Source of the DNA: Curtobacterium sp. VKM Ac-1395
Lineage (GTDB): Bacteria; Actinomycetota; Actinomycetes; Actinomycetales; Microbacteriaceae
Reading direction: 5' to 3'
Assembly (NCBI RefSeq): GCF_015350975.1
Contig: NZ_JADKRX010000008.1
Span: 23,347 to 87,346 of the forward strand
DNA: 64,000 nucleotides
Of this stretch, positions 25,898 to 34,488 are shown piece after piece. Position 1 is the first letter of the stretch; every line of letters starts with the position of its first letter. Made by a program: the position numbers and the translations under genes. The notes beneath the pieces were generated by a model. It worked only from the letters and a program-made list of their open reading frames with translations. It was not told the origin of the DNA and searched no databases.

Positions 25898-26431
25898 ATG
25901 GTCGACGTTCATCGCGTCAAACTCCCCGGAGTCGGCGTACTGCACAGCTTCTACACCGACGACGGTGGCAAGTGCGGGGTCATCACGCACCGGTCGGGTC
26001 ACTCCGACCTCATCTCCTTCGCCGACGTCTCGGACGGCGCCGACAAGTCGGAGAAGGTCTCGCTGCGCCTCAGCGACGACGAGGCCCACACGCTCGCCGA
26101 GCTCCTCGGCGGCACCCGGATCACGGAGGGCCTCGACAAGCTCGACGAGATCCCCGGCCTGTCCATCGACTGGTTCTCCGTCGACTACGACGACGCCATC
26201 GCCGGCAAGCCGCTCGGCGACCTGCACGACTCGGGCTTCATCGGCCTGACCGTCGTCGCCGTGGTCCGTGGCGACAGCGCCAACCCGGCCCCCTCGGCCG
26301 ACTTCGTGGTCTTCCCCGGCGACACCATCGTCGTGGCCGGTTCCCCCGAGAAGGTCACCAAGGCCTTCTCCTTCTACCGCAGCGGTGAGCTCGCGGCGGC
26401 TGCTGCTGCCGAGGCGCCGCCCGGAAGGTAA
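25898..26431 (+). CDS. KhtT-like regulatory subunit of a cation/proton antiporter (TrkA-C domain)
   Basis: A 177-residue cytosolic protein. The C-terminal ~75 residues form a TrkA-C (RCK-C) domain: GFIGLTVVAVVRG then ADFVVFPGDTIVVAGSPEKV. The N-terminal half (VDVHRVKLPGVGVLHSFYTDDG, KCGVITHRSGHSDL) matches KhtT/AmhM-type antiporter regulators. In Bacillus KhtT gates its partner by binding c-di-AMP; whether this one does is unknown. ATG 25898 has AAAGGGAG upstream and TAGCAT (25867-25872) as a -10, giving a leader of about 20 bases. The partner gene follows after 5 bases. Confidence 0.9.
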   Translation: MVDVHRVKLPGVGVLHSFYTDDGGKCGVITHRSGHSDLISFADVSDGADKSEKVSLRLSDDEAHTLAELLGGTRITEGLDKLDEIPGLSIDWFSVDYDDAIAGKPLGDLHDSGFIGLTVVAVVRGDSANPAPSADFVVFPGDTIVVAGSPEKVTKAFSFYRSGELAAAAAAEAPPGR

Positions 26432-26436
26432 CCGGC

Positions 26437-27846
26437 ATGCACCTCGGTGGTGAGCTGCTCACCATCGGTGCCCTGTTCCTCATCGCCTACGTCCTCGGAC
26501 GCCTGGGCAAGCTGATCGGCCTGCCCGCCATCCCGATCTACATGGTCGTCGGGCTCATCGCGAGCCCGCACACGCCGTGGATCGGGCTGAGTGTCGAGTC
26601 GCACACGATCGAGCTGATCGCGACCTTCGGCCTGATCCTGCTGCTGTTCAACCTCGGGCTCGAGTTCGACCAAGAGGAGTTCTACGGCAACGCCGGCAAG
26701 CTCCTGGTCTCCGGCGGCACGTACGTCGCGATCAACATGGCCGTCGGCTTCGCGTTCGGGTTCTCCCTCGGCTGGGGCACCCGCGAAGCCCTGGTGATCG
26801 CGGGCATGACGGCCACCTCGTCGAGCGCGATCGTCACGAAGCTCCTCATCGAGCTCCGGCGGCTCGCCAACGACGAGACCCCGATGATCCTCGGCGTCAC
26901 CGTGATCGAGGACGTCTTCATCGCGATCTACCTCGCGATCGTGTCCGTCGTGCTCTCCGGTGACACGAACATCTGGGGCGTGATCGGCAAGCTCGCGCTC
27001 GCGTTCGGCTTCCTCATCGTGATGTTCAGCCTGGCGCGGTGGGGCGGCAAGCAGGTCTCCAAGCTGTTCGCCACCCGCGACGACGAGCTCTTCACGGTGC
27101 TGTTCTTCGGCCTCGCGGTGATGTTCGGCGGCATCGGCGACCTGCTCGGCGTGACCGACGCCATCGGGGCGTTCGTCATCGGCCTGCTCTGCGGTGCGAC
27201 GCGCTACCGCGACCGCATCGAGCAGCTCGCGCTCCCGATGCGCGACGTCTTCGCGGCGTTCTTCTTCGTCAACTTCGGCCTCGGGCTCGACATCGCGACC
27301 TTCGGCGAGGTGGTCTGGCCGGTGCTCGCCGCGATCGGCATGACCGTGGTGCTGAACGCCGTCGCAGGTCAGCTCGTCGCCCGGATGAACGGCTTCAACG
27401 TCCAGCAGGGCATCAACACCGCCGTCATCCTGGTGAACCGTGGCGAGTTCGCGCTGATCCTCGCGACGCTCTCGGCCGCCGCCGGACTCGAGGACCGGAT
27501 CACCGCGTTCGCGGGCCTCTACGTCCTGATCATGGCCGTCCTGGGCCCCGTGCTCGCCATCAACTCGGACCGCATCGGCCGCCTCGTGATCCGCCCGGCG
27601 CGGGTCCGCAAGCTGCGGGGGCGCGAGCGCGCCGCCGCCGAGGCCGCAGCCGCCCGCAAGGCCGAGCGGGACCGCCGGTTCGCCGACGAGATCGCGCTCG
27701 TGGAGGCGGCTGGCAGGGACGAGCGGGAGAATGGGCAGCCTGCGGCGACGCCGGAGCCCGAGACCGTGAGCACCGGGACGTCGTCGATCGAGACCCCCGC
27801 CGAGCGCCCCGAACGCCCGGCCCGTCCGCGCGATCCGGAGTACTGA
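26437..27846 (+). CDS. CPA2-family cation/proton antiporter (KhtU/KefB-like)
   Basis: A 469-residue integral membrane protein with about 12 helices and the monovalent cation:proton antiporter-2 fold. LILLLFNLGLEFDQEEF and the GVTVIEDVFIAIYL segment hold the carboxylates expected for ion exchange; VTDAIGAFVIGLL and NRGEFALILATLS are KefB-like. Unlike KefB/KefC it has no fused Rossmann (TrkA-N) domain; the regulator is the separate 177-residue protein encoded just upstream. That two-gene arrangement is that of KhtTU/AmhMT K+ efflux systems. The C-terminal ~90 residues are charged, disordered and cytosolic. surf1 follows after 5 bases, probably co-transcribed. Confidence 0.93.
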   Translation: MHLGGELLTIGALFLIAYVLGRLGKLIGLPAIPIYMVVGLIASPHTPWIGLSVESHTIELIATFGLILLLFNLGLEFDQEEFYGNAGKLLVSGGTYVAINMAVGFAFGFSLGWGTREALVIAGMTATSSSAIVTKLLIELRRLANDETPMILGVTVIEDVFIAIYLAIVSVVLSGDTNIWGVIGKLALAFGFLIVMFSLARWGGKQVSKLFATRDDELFTVLFFGLAVMFGGIGDLLGVTDAIGAFVIGLLCGATRYRDRIEQLALPMRDVFAAFFFVNFGLGLDIATFGEVVWPVLAAIGMTVVLNAVAGQLVARMNGFNVQQGINTAVILVNRGEFALILATLSAAAGLEDRITAFAGLYVLIMAVLGPVLAINSDRIGRLVIRPARVRKLRGRERAAAEAAAARKAERDRRFADEIALVEAAGRDERENGQPAATPEPETVSTGTSSIETPAERPERPARPRDPEY

Positions 27847-27851
27847 TACAG

Positions 27852-28631
27852 ATGTGGGCAGTCGCCCGACGACCGAGGTGGATCGCGCTGCTGTTGCTCG
27901 CGCTGGTCCTCGCTGCGGTGTTCGCCTTCCTGGGCAAGTGGCAGCTCGAGCGGAGCATCGAGAACGGCAAGCCGCTGCCCGCCACCACCGAGACCCGCAA
28001 GGTGCTCTCCGACGTCTCGAAGCCCGAGCGTGGGGTGGGCGACAGCCTGGCCGGCCAGCGGGTGACCGTCACCGGCCGCTTCGTCGCCGGCGACACGACC
28101 GTGCTGACAGGCCGCAGTGGGGGTGGCCGCTACCAGACCGTGGGACACATGGTCGACACGACCACGGGGGCGAGCCTCCCGGTCGTCCTCGGGTGGTCCG
28201 ACCAGCGGTCGGCCGCCGTCGCCGGTGGTGACCGCATGGCGGACGGCGCGACCGTCACCGTGCAGGGTCGGTACTACCCGTCCGAGTCCCCGGACCAGGA
28301 CGCCTTCCAGCGGGACGAGTACTCGGCGGTCGCCCCCGCCCGGTTCGTGAACACGTGGAAGGCCTTCGACGACCGGATGTACGGCGGGTACGTCGTCGCC
28401 GACGGCACCACCGCATCCGCAGCTGACCTCGGCACCGTCGCCGACCGGGCGCCCACACGCGAGGTCCAGTTCGACTGGCTCAACCTGTTCTACGCGGTCG
28501 AGTGGGTCGTCTTCGCCGGCTTCGCCGTGTTCCTGTGGTGGCGCTTCGTGAAGGACACCTGGGAACGAGAAGAGGACGAGCGTCAGCAGGCCGACCTCGC
28601 CCCCTCCGGCCTGACCACCGAGCGACGATAG
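27852..28631 (+). CDS. SURF1-family cytochrome oxidase assembly protein
   Basis: A 259-residue protein with helices at both ends (ALLLLALVLAAVFAFLGKWQ; LFYAVEWVVFAGFAVFLWW) enclosing an extracytoplasmic domain, the SURF1 topology. SURF1 features: GKWQLERS after the first helix, VTVTGRFV, VNTWKAFDDRMYGGYVV, and FDWLNLFYAVEWVVFAG. It helps insert haem into cytochrome c oxidase; oxidase genes are not in this window. ATG 27852 follows the antiporter stop by 5 bases. The stop codon TAG forms part of the -10 box TAGGCT of the next gene. Confidence 0.92.
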   Translation: MWAVARRPRWIALLLLALVLAAVFAFLGKWQLERSIENGKPLPATTETRKVLSDVSKPERGVGDSLAGQRVTVTGRFVAGDTTVLTGRSGGGRYQTVGHMVDTTTGASLPVVLGWSDQRSAAVAGGDRMADGATVTVQGRYYPSESPDQDAFQRDEYSAVAPARFVNTWKAFDDRMYGGYVVADGTTASAADLGTVADRAPTREVQFDWLNLFYAVEWVVFAGFAVFLWWRFVKDTWEREEDERQQADLAPSGLTTERR

Positions 28632-28640
28632 GCTCTCCAC

Positions 28641-29087
28641 ATGGCTCTGACCGTCCGTACCCGCGACGTCCCCAAGATCCCGGGGGCCGTCCGGTTCTAC
28701 CGCGTCTCCGCGTACGTCACGGGCGTGCTCCTGCTCGCCCTGGTCGTCGAGGTCGTCATCAAGTACACGCCCATCCAGCGTGAGATGCAGCTCGGCGGCG
28801 GCGCCTTCTTCGTGCCGAACGGCACCGCCGGAGAGGCCCCCGGCACCTTCAACCTGTCGATCGCGATCCTCATCGCACACGGCTGGCTGTACGTCGTGTA
28901 CCTGTTCGCCGACTTCCGCCTGTGGAGCATCATGCGCTGGCGGCCGTCGCGCTTCCTGCTCATCGCGCTCGGCGGTGTCATCCCGTTCATGTCCTTCGTG
29001 GTCGAGCACCGCATGCAGCAGGCCGCCATGACCACCTACCACGAGCTGACCGCTGCCCAGCAGCGTGAGAAAGAGAGCGCTCGGTGA
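28641..29087 (+). CDS. DUF3817 membrane protein
   Basis: A 148-residue protein with three to four hydrophobic segments ([55 protein letters not shown]), matching the DUF3817 family by its [12 protein letters not shown] start, [10 protein letters not shown] and [11 protein letters not shown]. Function unknown. ATG 28641 lies exactly 6 bases after TAGGCT (28629-28634), so transcription of DUF3817-guaA is probably leaderless and separate from the antiporter operon. It overlaps guaA by four bases (GTGA), suggesting coupling with GMP synthase. Confidence 0.9.
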   Translation: MALTVRTRDVPKIPGAVRFYRVSAYVTGVLLLALVVEVVIKYTPIQREMQLGGGAFFVPNGTAGEAPGTFNLSIAILIAHGWLYVVYLFADFRLWSIMRWRPSRFLLIALGGVIPFMSFVVEHRMQQAAMTTYHELTAAQQREKESAR

Positions 29088-30673
29088 GCGAGACCGACCA
29101 GCGACCCGTCCTCGTCGTCGACTTCGGTGCGCAGTACGCGCAGCTGATCGCACGACGCGTCCGTGAGGCCAACGTCTACAGCGAGATCGTCCCGCACTCC
29201 ATGTCGGCGGAGGAGATCCGCGCGAAGGACCCCGCAGCCATCGTGCTGTCCGGCGGTCCGTCGTCCGTGTACGAGGACGGCGCCCCGGCACTCGACGGCG
29301 CCATCCTCGAGCTCGGCGTCCCCGTGCTCGGCATCTGCTACGGCTTCCAGGCGATGGCGACCGCCCTCGGTGGCACGGTCGCGAACACCGGGCTCCGCGA
29401 GTACGGCGCGACCGCGGTCGACGTGACCGGCACCGACTCGGTGCTGCTCGGGGGCCAGCCGGCGGCGCAGACCACCTGGATGTCCCACGGTGACTCGGTG
29501 TCCGAGGCACCCGAGGGCTTCGAGGTCCTCGCGTCGAGCTCCTCCACACCGGTGGCGGCCTTCGCGTCCGACGAGCGCAAGCTCTACGGCGTGCAGTGGC
29601 ACCCCGAGGTCAAGCACTCCGCGTTCGGGCAGGCCGTGCTCGAGAACTTCCTGCACCGCGCCGCCGGACTGCCGGGTGACTGGAACTCCGCGAACGTGAT
29701 CGAGGAGCAGGTCGAGCGCATCCGTGCGCAGGTCGGTTCTGCCCGCGTCATCGCGGGGTTGTCCGGCGGCGTCGACTCCGCCGTGGCTGCTGCCCTGGTG
29801 CACAAGGCCGTCGGTGACCAGCTCACGTGCGTGTTCGTCGACCACGGGCTGCTGCGCGCGGACGAGCGCAAGCAGGTGGAGGAGGACTACGTCGCCTCCA
29901 CCGGTGTGCGGCTCGTCACGGTCGACGCCGAGCAGCAGTTCCTCGACGCCCTGGCCGGTGTCAGCGACCCCGAGCAGAAGCGCAAGATCATCGGGCGCGA
30001 GTTCATCCGCACGTTCGAGGCGGCGGCAGAGGCCCTGGTGCTCGAGGCGAAGTCCGAGTCGTCCGACGACGGCTCCGGCGAGGTCGAGTTCCTCGTCCAG
30101 GGGACGCTCTACCCCGACGTCGTCGAGTCCGGTGGCGGTGCCGGCACCGCGAACATCAAGTCGCACCACAACGTGGGCGGTCTGCCCGAGGACATGACGT
30201 TCAAGCTCGTCGAGCCGCTGCGCACCCTGTTCAAGGACGAGGTCCGTGCGGTCGGGCGTGAGCTCGGACTGCCCGAGGTCATCGTCGGTCGCCAGCCGTT
30301 CCCCGGACCCGGGCTCGGCATCCGCATCGTCGGAGAAGTCACCGCCGAGCGCCTGGAGATCCTGCGCGCAGCCGACGCCATCGCCCGCGCCGAGCTCAGC
30401 GCCGCCGGCCTGGACGACGAGATCTGGCAGTGCCCGGTCGTGCTCCTCGCCGACGTCCGCTCCGTGGGCGTGCAGGGCGACGGTCGCACGTACGGGCACC
30501 CGATCGTGCTCCGTCCCGTGTCGTCCGAGGACGCCATGACCGCCGACTGGACCCGCCTGCCGTACGACGTGCTCGCGAAGATCTCCAACCGCATCACGAA
30601 CGAGGTGCGCGACGTCAACCGCGTCGTGCTCGACGTGACGTCGAAGCCGCCGGGGACGATCGAGTGGGAGTGA
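29084..30673 (+). CDS. guaA: GMP synthase (glutamine-hydrolysing)
   Basis: A 529-residue two-domain enzyme converting XMP to GMP. Class I glutamine amidotransferase domain (1 to ~200) with nucleophile cysteine in [12 protein letters not shown] and the H/E pair in [14 protein letters not shown]-pyrophosphatase domain starts at [14 protein letters not shown] (P-loop SGGVDS). C-terminal dimerisation domain with [15 protein letters not shown] and ends [15 protein letters not shown] 29084 overlaps the DUF3817 stop. With guaB and guaB3 in this window the whole IMP-to-GMP branch is encoded within 15 kb. Confidence 0.98.
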   Translation: MSETDQRPVLVVDFGAQYAQLIARRVREANVYSEIVPHSMSAEEIRAKDPAAIVLSGGPSSVYEDGAPALDGAILELGVPVLGICYGFQAMATALGGTVANTGLREYGATAVDVTGTDSVLLGGQPAAQTTWMSHGDSVSEAPEGFEVLASSSSTPVAAFASDERKLYGVQWHPEVKHSAFGQAVLENFLHRAAGLPGDWNSANVIEEQVERIRAQVGSARVIAGLSGGVDSAVAAALVHKAVGDQLTCVFVDHGLLRADERKQVEEDYVASTGVRLVTVDAEQQFLDALAGVSDPEQKRKIIGREFIRTFEAAAEALVLEAKSESSDDGSGEVEFLVQGTLYPDVVESGGGAGTANIKSHHNVGGLPEDMTFKLVEPLRTLFKDEVRAVGRELGLPEVIVGRQPFPGPGLGIRIVGEVTAERLEILRAADAIARAELSAAGLDDEIWQCPVVLLADVRSVGVQGDGRTYGHPIVLRPVSSEDAMTADWTRLPYDVLAKISNRITNEVRDVNRVVLDVTSKPPGTIEWE

Positions 30674-30685
30674 GTCTCCCGTCCT

Positions 30686-30720
30686 GAAGGGGTCCGACGC
30701 GTGAGGCGTCGGGCCCCTTC
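30686..30720 (+). terminator. Terminator of guaA
   Basis: 15-bp stem (30686-30700 with 30706-30720, one wobble pair) and loop GTGAG, beginning 13 bases after the stop. Confidence 0.9.
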
Positions 30721-30758
30721 GTCGTTCCGGGGCCTCCCGTGTCGTCGATGTCCCTCGG

Positions 30759-30816
30759 TGAGATCGCACTTCGTGTCGGCTCCGCCTGCGCCGAGCCGAC
30801 ACGAAGTGCGATCTCA
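30759..30816. repeat. Perfect 24-bp inverted repeat (long palindrome) between guaA and the BI-1 gene
   Basis: Arms 30759-30782 and 30793-30816 are exact reverse complements over 24 bases around a 10-base loop CGCCTGCGCC. A terminator for guaA already lies upstream, and another for the convergent gene lies at 30994, so it is not needed for termination. The interval 30817-30993 shows nothing else I can assign. Confidence 0.9.
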
Positions 30817-30993
30817 GCCGGGTGGGGGCGCGGGCGTCGGGTGCCCGGCGCCGAGTGGTCACGACTTCCCGTCTGCGTGTCGCCGGACGGTCGGAGATCG
30901 TCGGACGCGGCATCGTCGAGCGACGGTTCGTGGCCGGTGGACGAACGTGAGCGGGGTGTTGCGACCGGTCGGCGGGCGTGGGGCGGGAACGAC

Positions 30994-31023
30994 GAAGGGC
31001 CCCGGCGAGTGCCGGGGCCCTTC
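30994..31023 (-). terminator. Terminator of the BI-1 family gene
   Basis: 13-bp stem GAAGGGCCCCGGC / GCCGGGGCCCTTC with loop GAGT, 12 bases beyond the stop of the minus-strand gene. Confidence 0.88.
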
Positions 31024-31034
31024 GGGTGTGCGTG

Positions 31035-31889
31035 CTAGTTGCGGGAGCTGCTCGCGATGATGGCGAGGATGCGCAGGATCTCGAGGTAGAGCCAGACGAG
31101 CGTCACGATGAGGCCGAACGCGGCGGTCCACCCGTAGATGCGCGGAGCGCCACGCTGGACGCCGGTCTGGATCTGGTCGAAGTCGAGGATGAGCGAATAG
31201 GCCGCCATGACGACCACGAAGATGCCGATCAGGACGCCGAGCGGGATGCCGAAGAAGGTCACACCGAGGAGGCCGAACGCGCTGTTGGTCACGCCGGTGA
31301 GCGAGAGCACGATGTTCACGAGCGAGAACGCCATGTACCCGACCATCGCGATGAGGAAGAACTTCGTCGCCTTGGGGGTCGCACGGACCTTGCCGGAGCG
31401 GAAGAGCAGCAGGGTGACGAAGAACACGCCCAGCGTGCCGAAGATCGCCTGCGTGACGATGCCCTCGAACGCCGAGTTGTAGTAGCCGGAGATGCCACCG
31501 ACGAACAGGCCCTCGAAGAACGCGTACGCGAGCACCAGCCCGGCGGACGGCTTCTTCTTGAAGGTGTTCACCAGCGCCAGGACGAACCCGATGACCGCGC
31601 CGGCGATCCAGACGATCGGGGGGAGGTTCCACCCGGCCACGGCGCCGACGACGAGCACGCCGAACGCCATGAGCGTCTTGACGATGGTGTCCTCGTACGA
31701 CATGCGGTCCGTGTCGACGGTGTTCGCCGCCGGACGGTCGTACATGTACTGCAGCTGCTCGGGCGTCATGCCGGCGGACTGCTGCGGCGTCGCGCCCCAG
31801 CGGTTCTGCTGCTGCGAGCCGGCGCTCCAAGCGTTCCGGCCCGCGTCGTTGAAGGCGGGGGACTGATCGAAACCGGGCTTGAAAGCCAT
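31035..31889 (-). CDS. Bax inhibitor-1/YccA-like family membrane protein
   Basis: A 284-residue protein. The first ~70 residues are soluble and Gln/Ala/Asn-rich; seven predicted helices follow (TLMAFGVLVVGAVAGW through LVWLYLEILRILAII). This is the long Bax1-I variant found in actinobacteria; QIQTGVQRGAPRIYGWTAAFGL and the terminal EILRIL are family features. The related BsYetJ is a pH-dependent calcium channel; a role in ion leak or envelope homeostasis is possible. ATG 31889 has GAGGACACC upstream. The 296-base gap to the next gene (31890-32185) is a divergent promoter region containing TAGGCT (minus strand, 31958-31963). Confidence 0.9.
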   Translation of the reverse strand: MAFKPGFDQSPAFNDAGRNAWSAGSQQQNRWGATPQQSAGMTPEQLQYMYDRPAANTVDTDRMSYEDTIVKTLMAFGVLVVGAVAGWNLPPIVWIAGAVIGFVLALVNTFKKKPSAGLVLAYAFFEGLFVGGISGYYNSAFEGIVTQAIFGTLGVFFVTLLLFRSGKVRATPKATKFFLIAMVGYMAFSLVNIVLSLTGVTNSAFGLLGVTFFGIPLGVLIGIFVVVMAAYSLILDFDQIQTGVQRGAPRIYGWTAAFGLIVTLVWLYLEILRILAIIASSSRN

Positions 31890-32114
31890 GGTGTCCTCGT
31901 GATTCCTCTGGTCGGATCGTGAGCGGGAACGGCGGATGCGTTCCTTCGCGTCCTCTCAGCCTAGGTGTGCGGCGCAACGAAAGGCTGAGGATTCGCGGCA
32001 AGCGGACGGCGGAGGTGCTGCCGTCGCGAGCACTCTACGGGCGCGTGCTGCGGGACCCCCTCGCGATCGACGGGAGTTCGCCGAGAGCACGGTCGGGACC
32101 GCCGACGCAGCAGG

Positions 32115-32144
32115 GGTTGACACGAGTAAACCCGGGCGCGACGA
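32115..32144 (+). promoter_or_regulatory. Promoter of the Gfo/Idh/MocA gene with a LacI-type operator over the -35
   Basis: TTGACA (32116-32121) and GACGAT (32139-32144) are 17 bases apart. GTTGACAC-GAGTAAAC (32115-32130) is an imperfect palindrome (6 of 8 positions) with a central CG step, the layout typical of LacI-family operators. The LacI-type regulator gene two genes away (33438) is the obvious candidate. Confidence 0.6.
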
Positions 32145-32185
32145 TGGGACCTGCAACGACGCACACCCGCCAGCAAGGAGCCAGC

Positions 32186-33430
32186 ATGACGTTCACCCTC
32201 GGCATGGTCGGAGCCGGCCAGTTCTCCAGCCACTTCGCCACCCTCTTCGAGAAGCACCCGGGCATCTCCGCCGTCTACGCCACCGACGTGCTCCCCGAGC
32301 GTGCGGACCAGCTCGCCGAGGAACTCCACCTCGCCGGCACGTTCCCGTCGTTCGAGGACATGCTCGCCAGCCCCGACGTCGACGCCGTCGCGATCTTCAC
32401 GCAGCGCTGGACGCACGGTCCGCTCGTCCTGCAGGCCCTCAGTGCCGGCAAGCACGTGTACTCGGCCGTCCCGATGGCCACGGCGCTGACGGAGATCGAG
32501 TCGATCATCGCGGCCGTCGAGGAGACGGGCCTCACGTACATGATGGGCGAGACCAGCCAGTACAACCCGGCGACGGTCTTCGCCCGCCAGAAGGCCGAGC
32601 AGGGTGCGTTCGGCCGGGTCTTCTACGCCGAGGGCGACTACGTCCACGACATGGACCTCGGCTTCTACGACGCCTACAAGTACAGCGGCGGCGACGAGTG
32701 GAAGGCCACGGCCAGCTACCCGCCCATGTGGTACCCGACGCACGCGATCGGCGGCGTCCTCGGCGCGGTCCCGCGGCACGCCACGAGCGTCAGCTGCATC
32801 GGCGTCCACGACGACCGCGGCGACGGGGTCTTCGACACCGAGGTCAGCATGTTCGACAACGACTTCTCGAACATGACCGCGCTGTTCGAGCTCGACGGCG
32901 GCGGGTCCATGCGCATCAACGAGTTCCGTCGCGTGGGCTTCCCCTCGTACATCCGCGAGAGCCGCTTCCGCTGGTTCGGCACCGACGGCAGCTTCGAGCA
33001 GCTCGTGACGAACTCCGTCTGGCAGGACCGCGAGGGCGTGACCGACGTCTCCGACCAGCTCGAGAACCGTCCGACCATGGAGGACGACGACCCCCGCCTG
33101 GCCGACGTGTCCCCGGCGCTCCGCAGCTCGTTCGTCTCCGGACACGCGCCCGTGCACGACGCCCTGACGGACCGCCTGCCCGCGGAGTTCGACTTCGCGC
33201 CGAACGGGCACGAGGGCTCGCACCAGCTCCTCGTCGACGACTTCGTCCGCGCCGTGAACGACGGCGTGCTGCCGCCGGTCAACGCCTGGCAGGCCTCGCG
33301 GTACACGCTGCCCGGCCTCGTCGCACTCGAGTCCGCCCGACGCGACGGCGAGCGGCTCCCGATCCCCGACCAGGGTGACGCGCCCGTGGCCGTCGGGGAA
33401 GCCCTCCCGGTGGCGCACCGGGTGTCATGA
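32186..33430 (+). CDS. Gfo/Idh/MocA-family oxidoreductase
   Basis: A 414-residue NAD(P)-dependent oxidoreductase. The Rossmann start is MTFTLGMVGAGQFSSHF (GxGxxxxH variant), followed by AIFTQRWTHGPLVLQALSAGKHVYSAVPMA, in which the family's usual EKP is VPM. GETSQYNPATVFARQK resembles the catalytic region, and the C-terminal sheet domain is present. ATG 32186 has AAGGAG at 6-base spacing; a much longer upstream frame crosses the promoter. Substrate probably a sugar, inositol or sugar acid, inferred from the adjacent LacI regulator. The two missing canonical motif residues mean the reaction cannot be stated. Confidence 0.9.
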   Translation: MTFTLGMVGAGQFSSHFATLFEKHPGISAVYATDVLPERADQLAEELHLAGTFPSFEDMLASPDVDAVAIFTQRWTHGPLVLQALSAGKHVYSAVPMATALTEIESIIAAVEETGLTYMMGETSQYNPATVFARQKAEQGAFGRVFYAEGDYVHDMDLGFYDAYKYSGGDEWKATASYPPMWYPTHAIGGVLGAVPRHATSVSCIGVHDDRGDGVFDTEVSMFDNDFSNMTALFELDGGGSMRINEFRRVGFPSYIRESRFRWFGTDGSFEQLVTNSVWQDREGVTDVSDQLENRPTMEDDDPRLADVSPALRSSFVSGHAPVHDALTDRLPAEFDFAPNGHEGSHQLLVDDFVRAVNDGVLPPVNAWQASRYTLPGLVALESARRDGERLPIPDQGDAPVAVGEALPVAHRVS

Positions 33431-33437
33431 TCAGGGC

Positions 33438-34478
33438 GTGAGCGAAGCACCGGAGCGGCCGACCCGCAAGCCGACCCGGCGCGACGTCGCCCGGCTCGCC
33501 GGGGTCTCGGACGCGGTGGTGAGCTACGCCCTCAACGGTGGAGCACCCGTCGCCCCGGACACCCGGCGCCGGGTGCTCGCCGCGGTGGCCGAGCTCGGCT
33601 ACCGACCGAACCAGGCTGCGCGGGCACTCCGCTCGGGGTCGGCCCGCACCCTGGTGCTCGCGGTCCCCGACCGGGACGACCCCGTGTTCGCGAACCCGTT
33701 CTTCGCCGAGTACGCCGCTGCCATCGAGTCAGCAGCACGCGAGCGCGGGTACGCCCTGTACTCCACGGCGACGAGCTTCGAGCCGGACGGTCTCCGCGCG
33801 CGGTTCGAGGAGTTCGCCGCCCGCATGGTCGACGGCGTGCTCGTGCTCTCCAGCGGGGCCGCCGACCGGTCCGCGATCGACCCGGTCGGGCTGCCGTGGG
33901 TCGACCTCAACGCCCCGGCGGCGCGGGACGGCGTCGCGAGCGTCGGGACCGACCTCCGCGCCGGTGCCGAGCGCGCGACGGAGCACCTGCTCGACCACGG
34001 GCGAACCCGGGTGGCCTTCGTCGGCCAGCTCGACGACCGCGAACCCCGCCACAGCGGATGGCGAGCGGCGTGCGCGAGCCGGGGCGTGCCTCCCGGCCGG
34101 GTGTACGACGGCGGGTACACGCGTGACGGCGGCTACGTGTCCGGACTGCGGATCGCCGACGAGGGCGACCGACCCGACGCGGTGTTCGCCGCGTCCGACC
34201 GGACCGCCGTCGGTGTGCTCCGTGCCTTCCACGAGCGCGGGGTGCGCGTGCCCGAGGACATCGCCCTGGTGGCCTTCGACGGCTCGTGGGAGGCCGAGTA
34301 CACCTGGCCGCCCCTGACGACGGTCCGGCAACCGATCGAGGCGATGGCGGACGCGGCCGTCACCCGCGTGCTCGACCCCACCGGGGCACGGGCGCACGCC
34401 GAGTTCGACGCGGAGCTGGTGCTGCGTGCCTCCTGTGGTCCGCACGACGTCCACGGAGCGGCAACCGGCGGTCAGTAG
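33438..34478 (+). CDS. LacI-family transcriptional regulator
   Basis: A 346-residue regulator. The helix-turn-helix is RDVARLAGVSDAVVSYALNGG, preceded by an unusually Thr/Arg/Pro-rich lead, then the hinge helix NQAARALRSGSARTLVLAVPD. The effector domain has periplasmic-binding-like motifs (NPFFAEYAAAIESAARERGY, DGVLVLSSG, DAVFAASDRTAVGVLRAF). GTG 33438 lies 6 bases after CATGAT (33426-33431), which overlaps the stop of the oxidoreductase gene, so it may be independently transcribed. Likely represses the upstream oxidoreductase gene through the palindrome at 32115. Confidence 0.93.
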   Translation: MSEAPERPTRKPTRRDVARLAGVSDAVVSYALNGGAPVAPDTRRRVLAAVAELGYRPNQAARALRSGSARTLVLAVPDRDDPVFANPFFAEYAAAIESAARERGYALYSTATSFEPDGLRARFEEFAARMVDGVLVLSSGAADRSAIDPVGLPWVDLNAPAARDGVASVGTDLRAGAERATEHLLDHGRTRVAFVGQLDDREPRHSGWRAACASRGVPPGRVYDGGYTRDGGYVSGLRIADEGDRPDAVFAASDRTAVGVLRAFHERGVRVPEDIALVAFDGSWEAEYTWPPLTTVRQPIEAMADAAVTRVLDPTGARAHAEFDAELVLRASCGPHDVHGAATGGQ

Positions 34479-34488
34479 GGTCGCCCGC

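Noticed and set aside
31919..32185. N-terminal extension of the Gfo/Idh/MocA protein
   Set aside because: It crosses a convincing promoter/operator, and the ATG at 32186 has a strong ribosome site with the Rossmann motif right after it.
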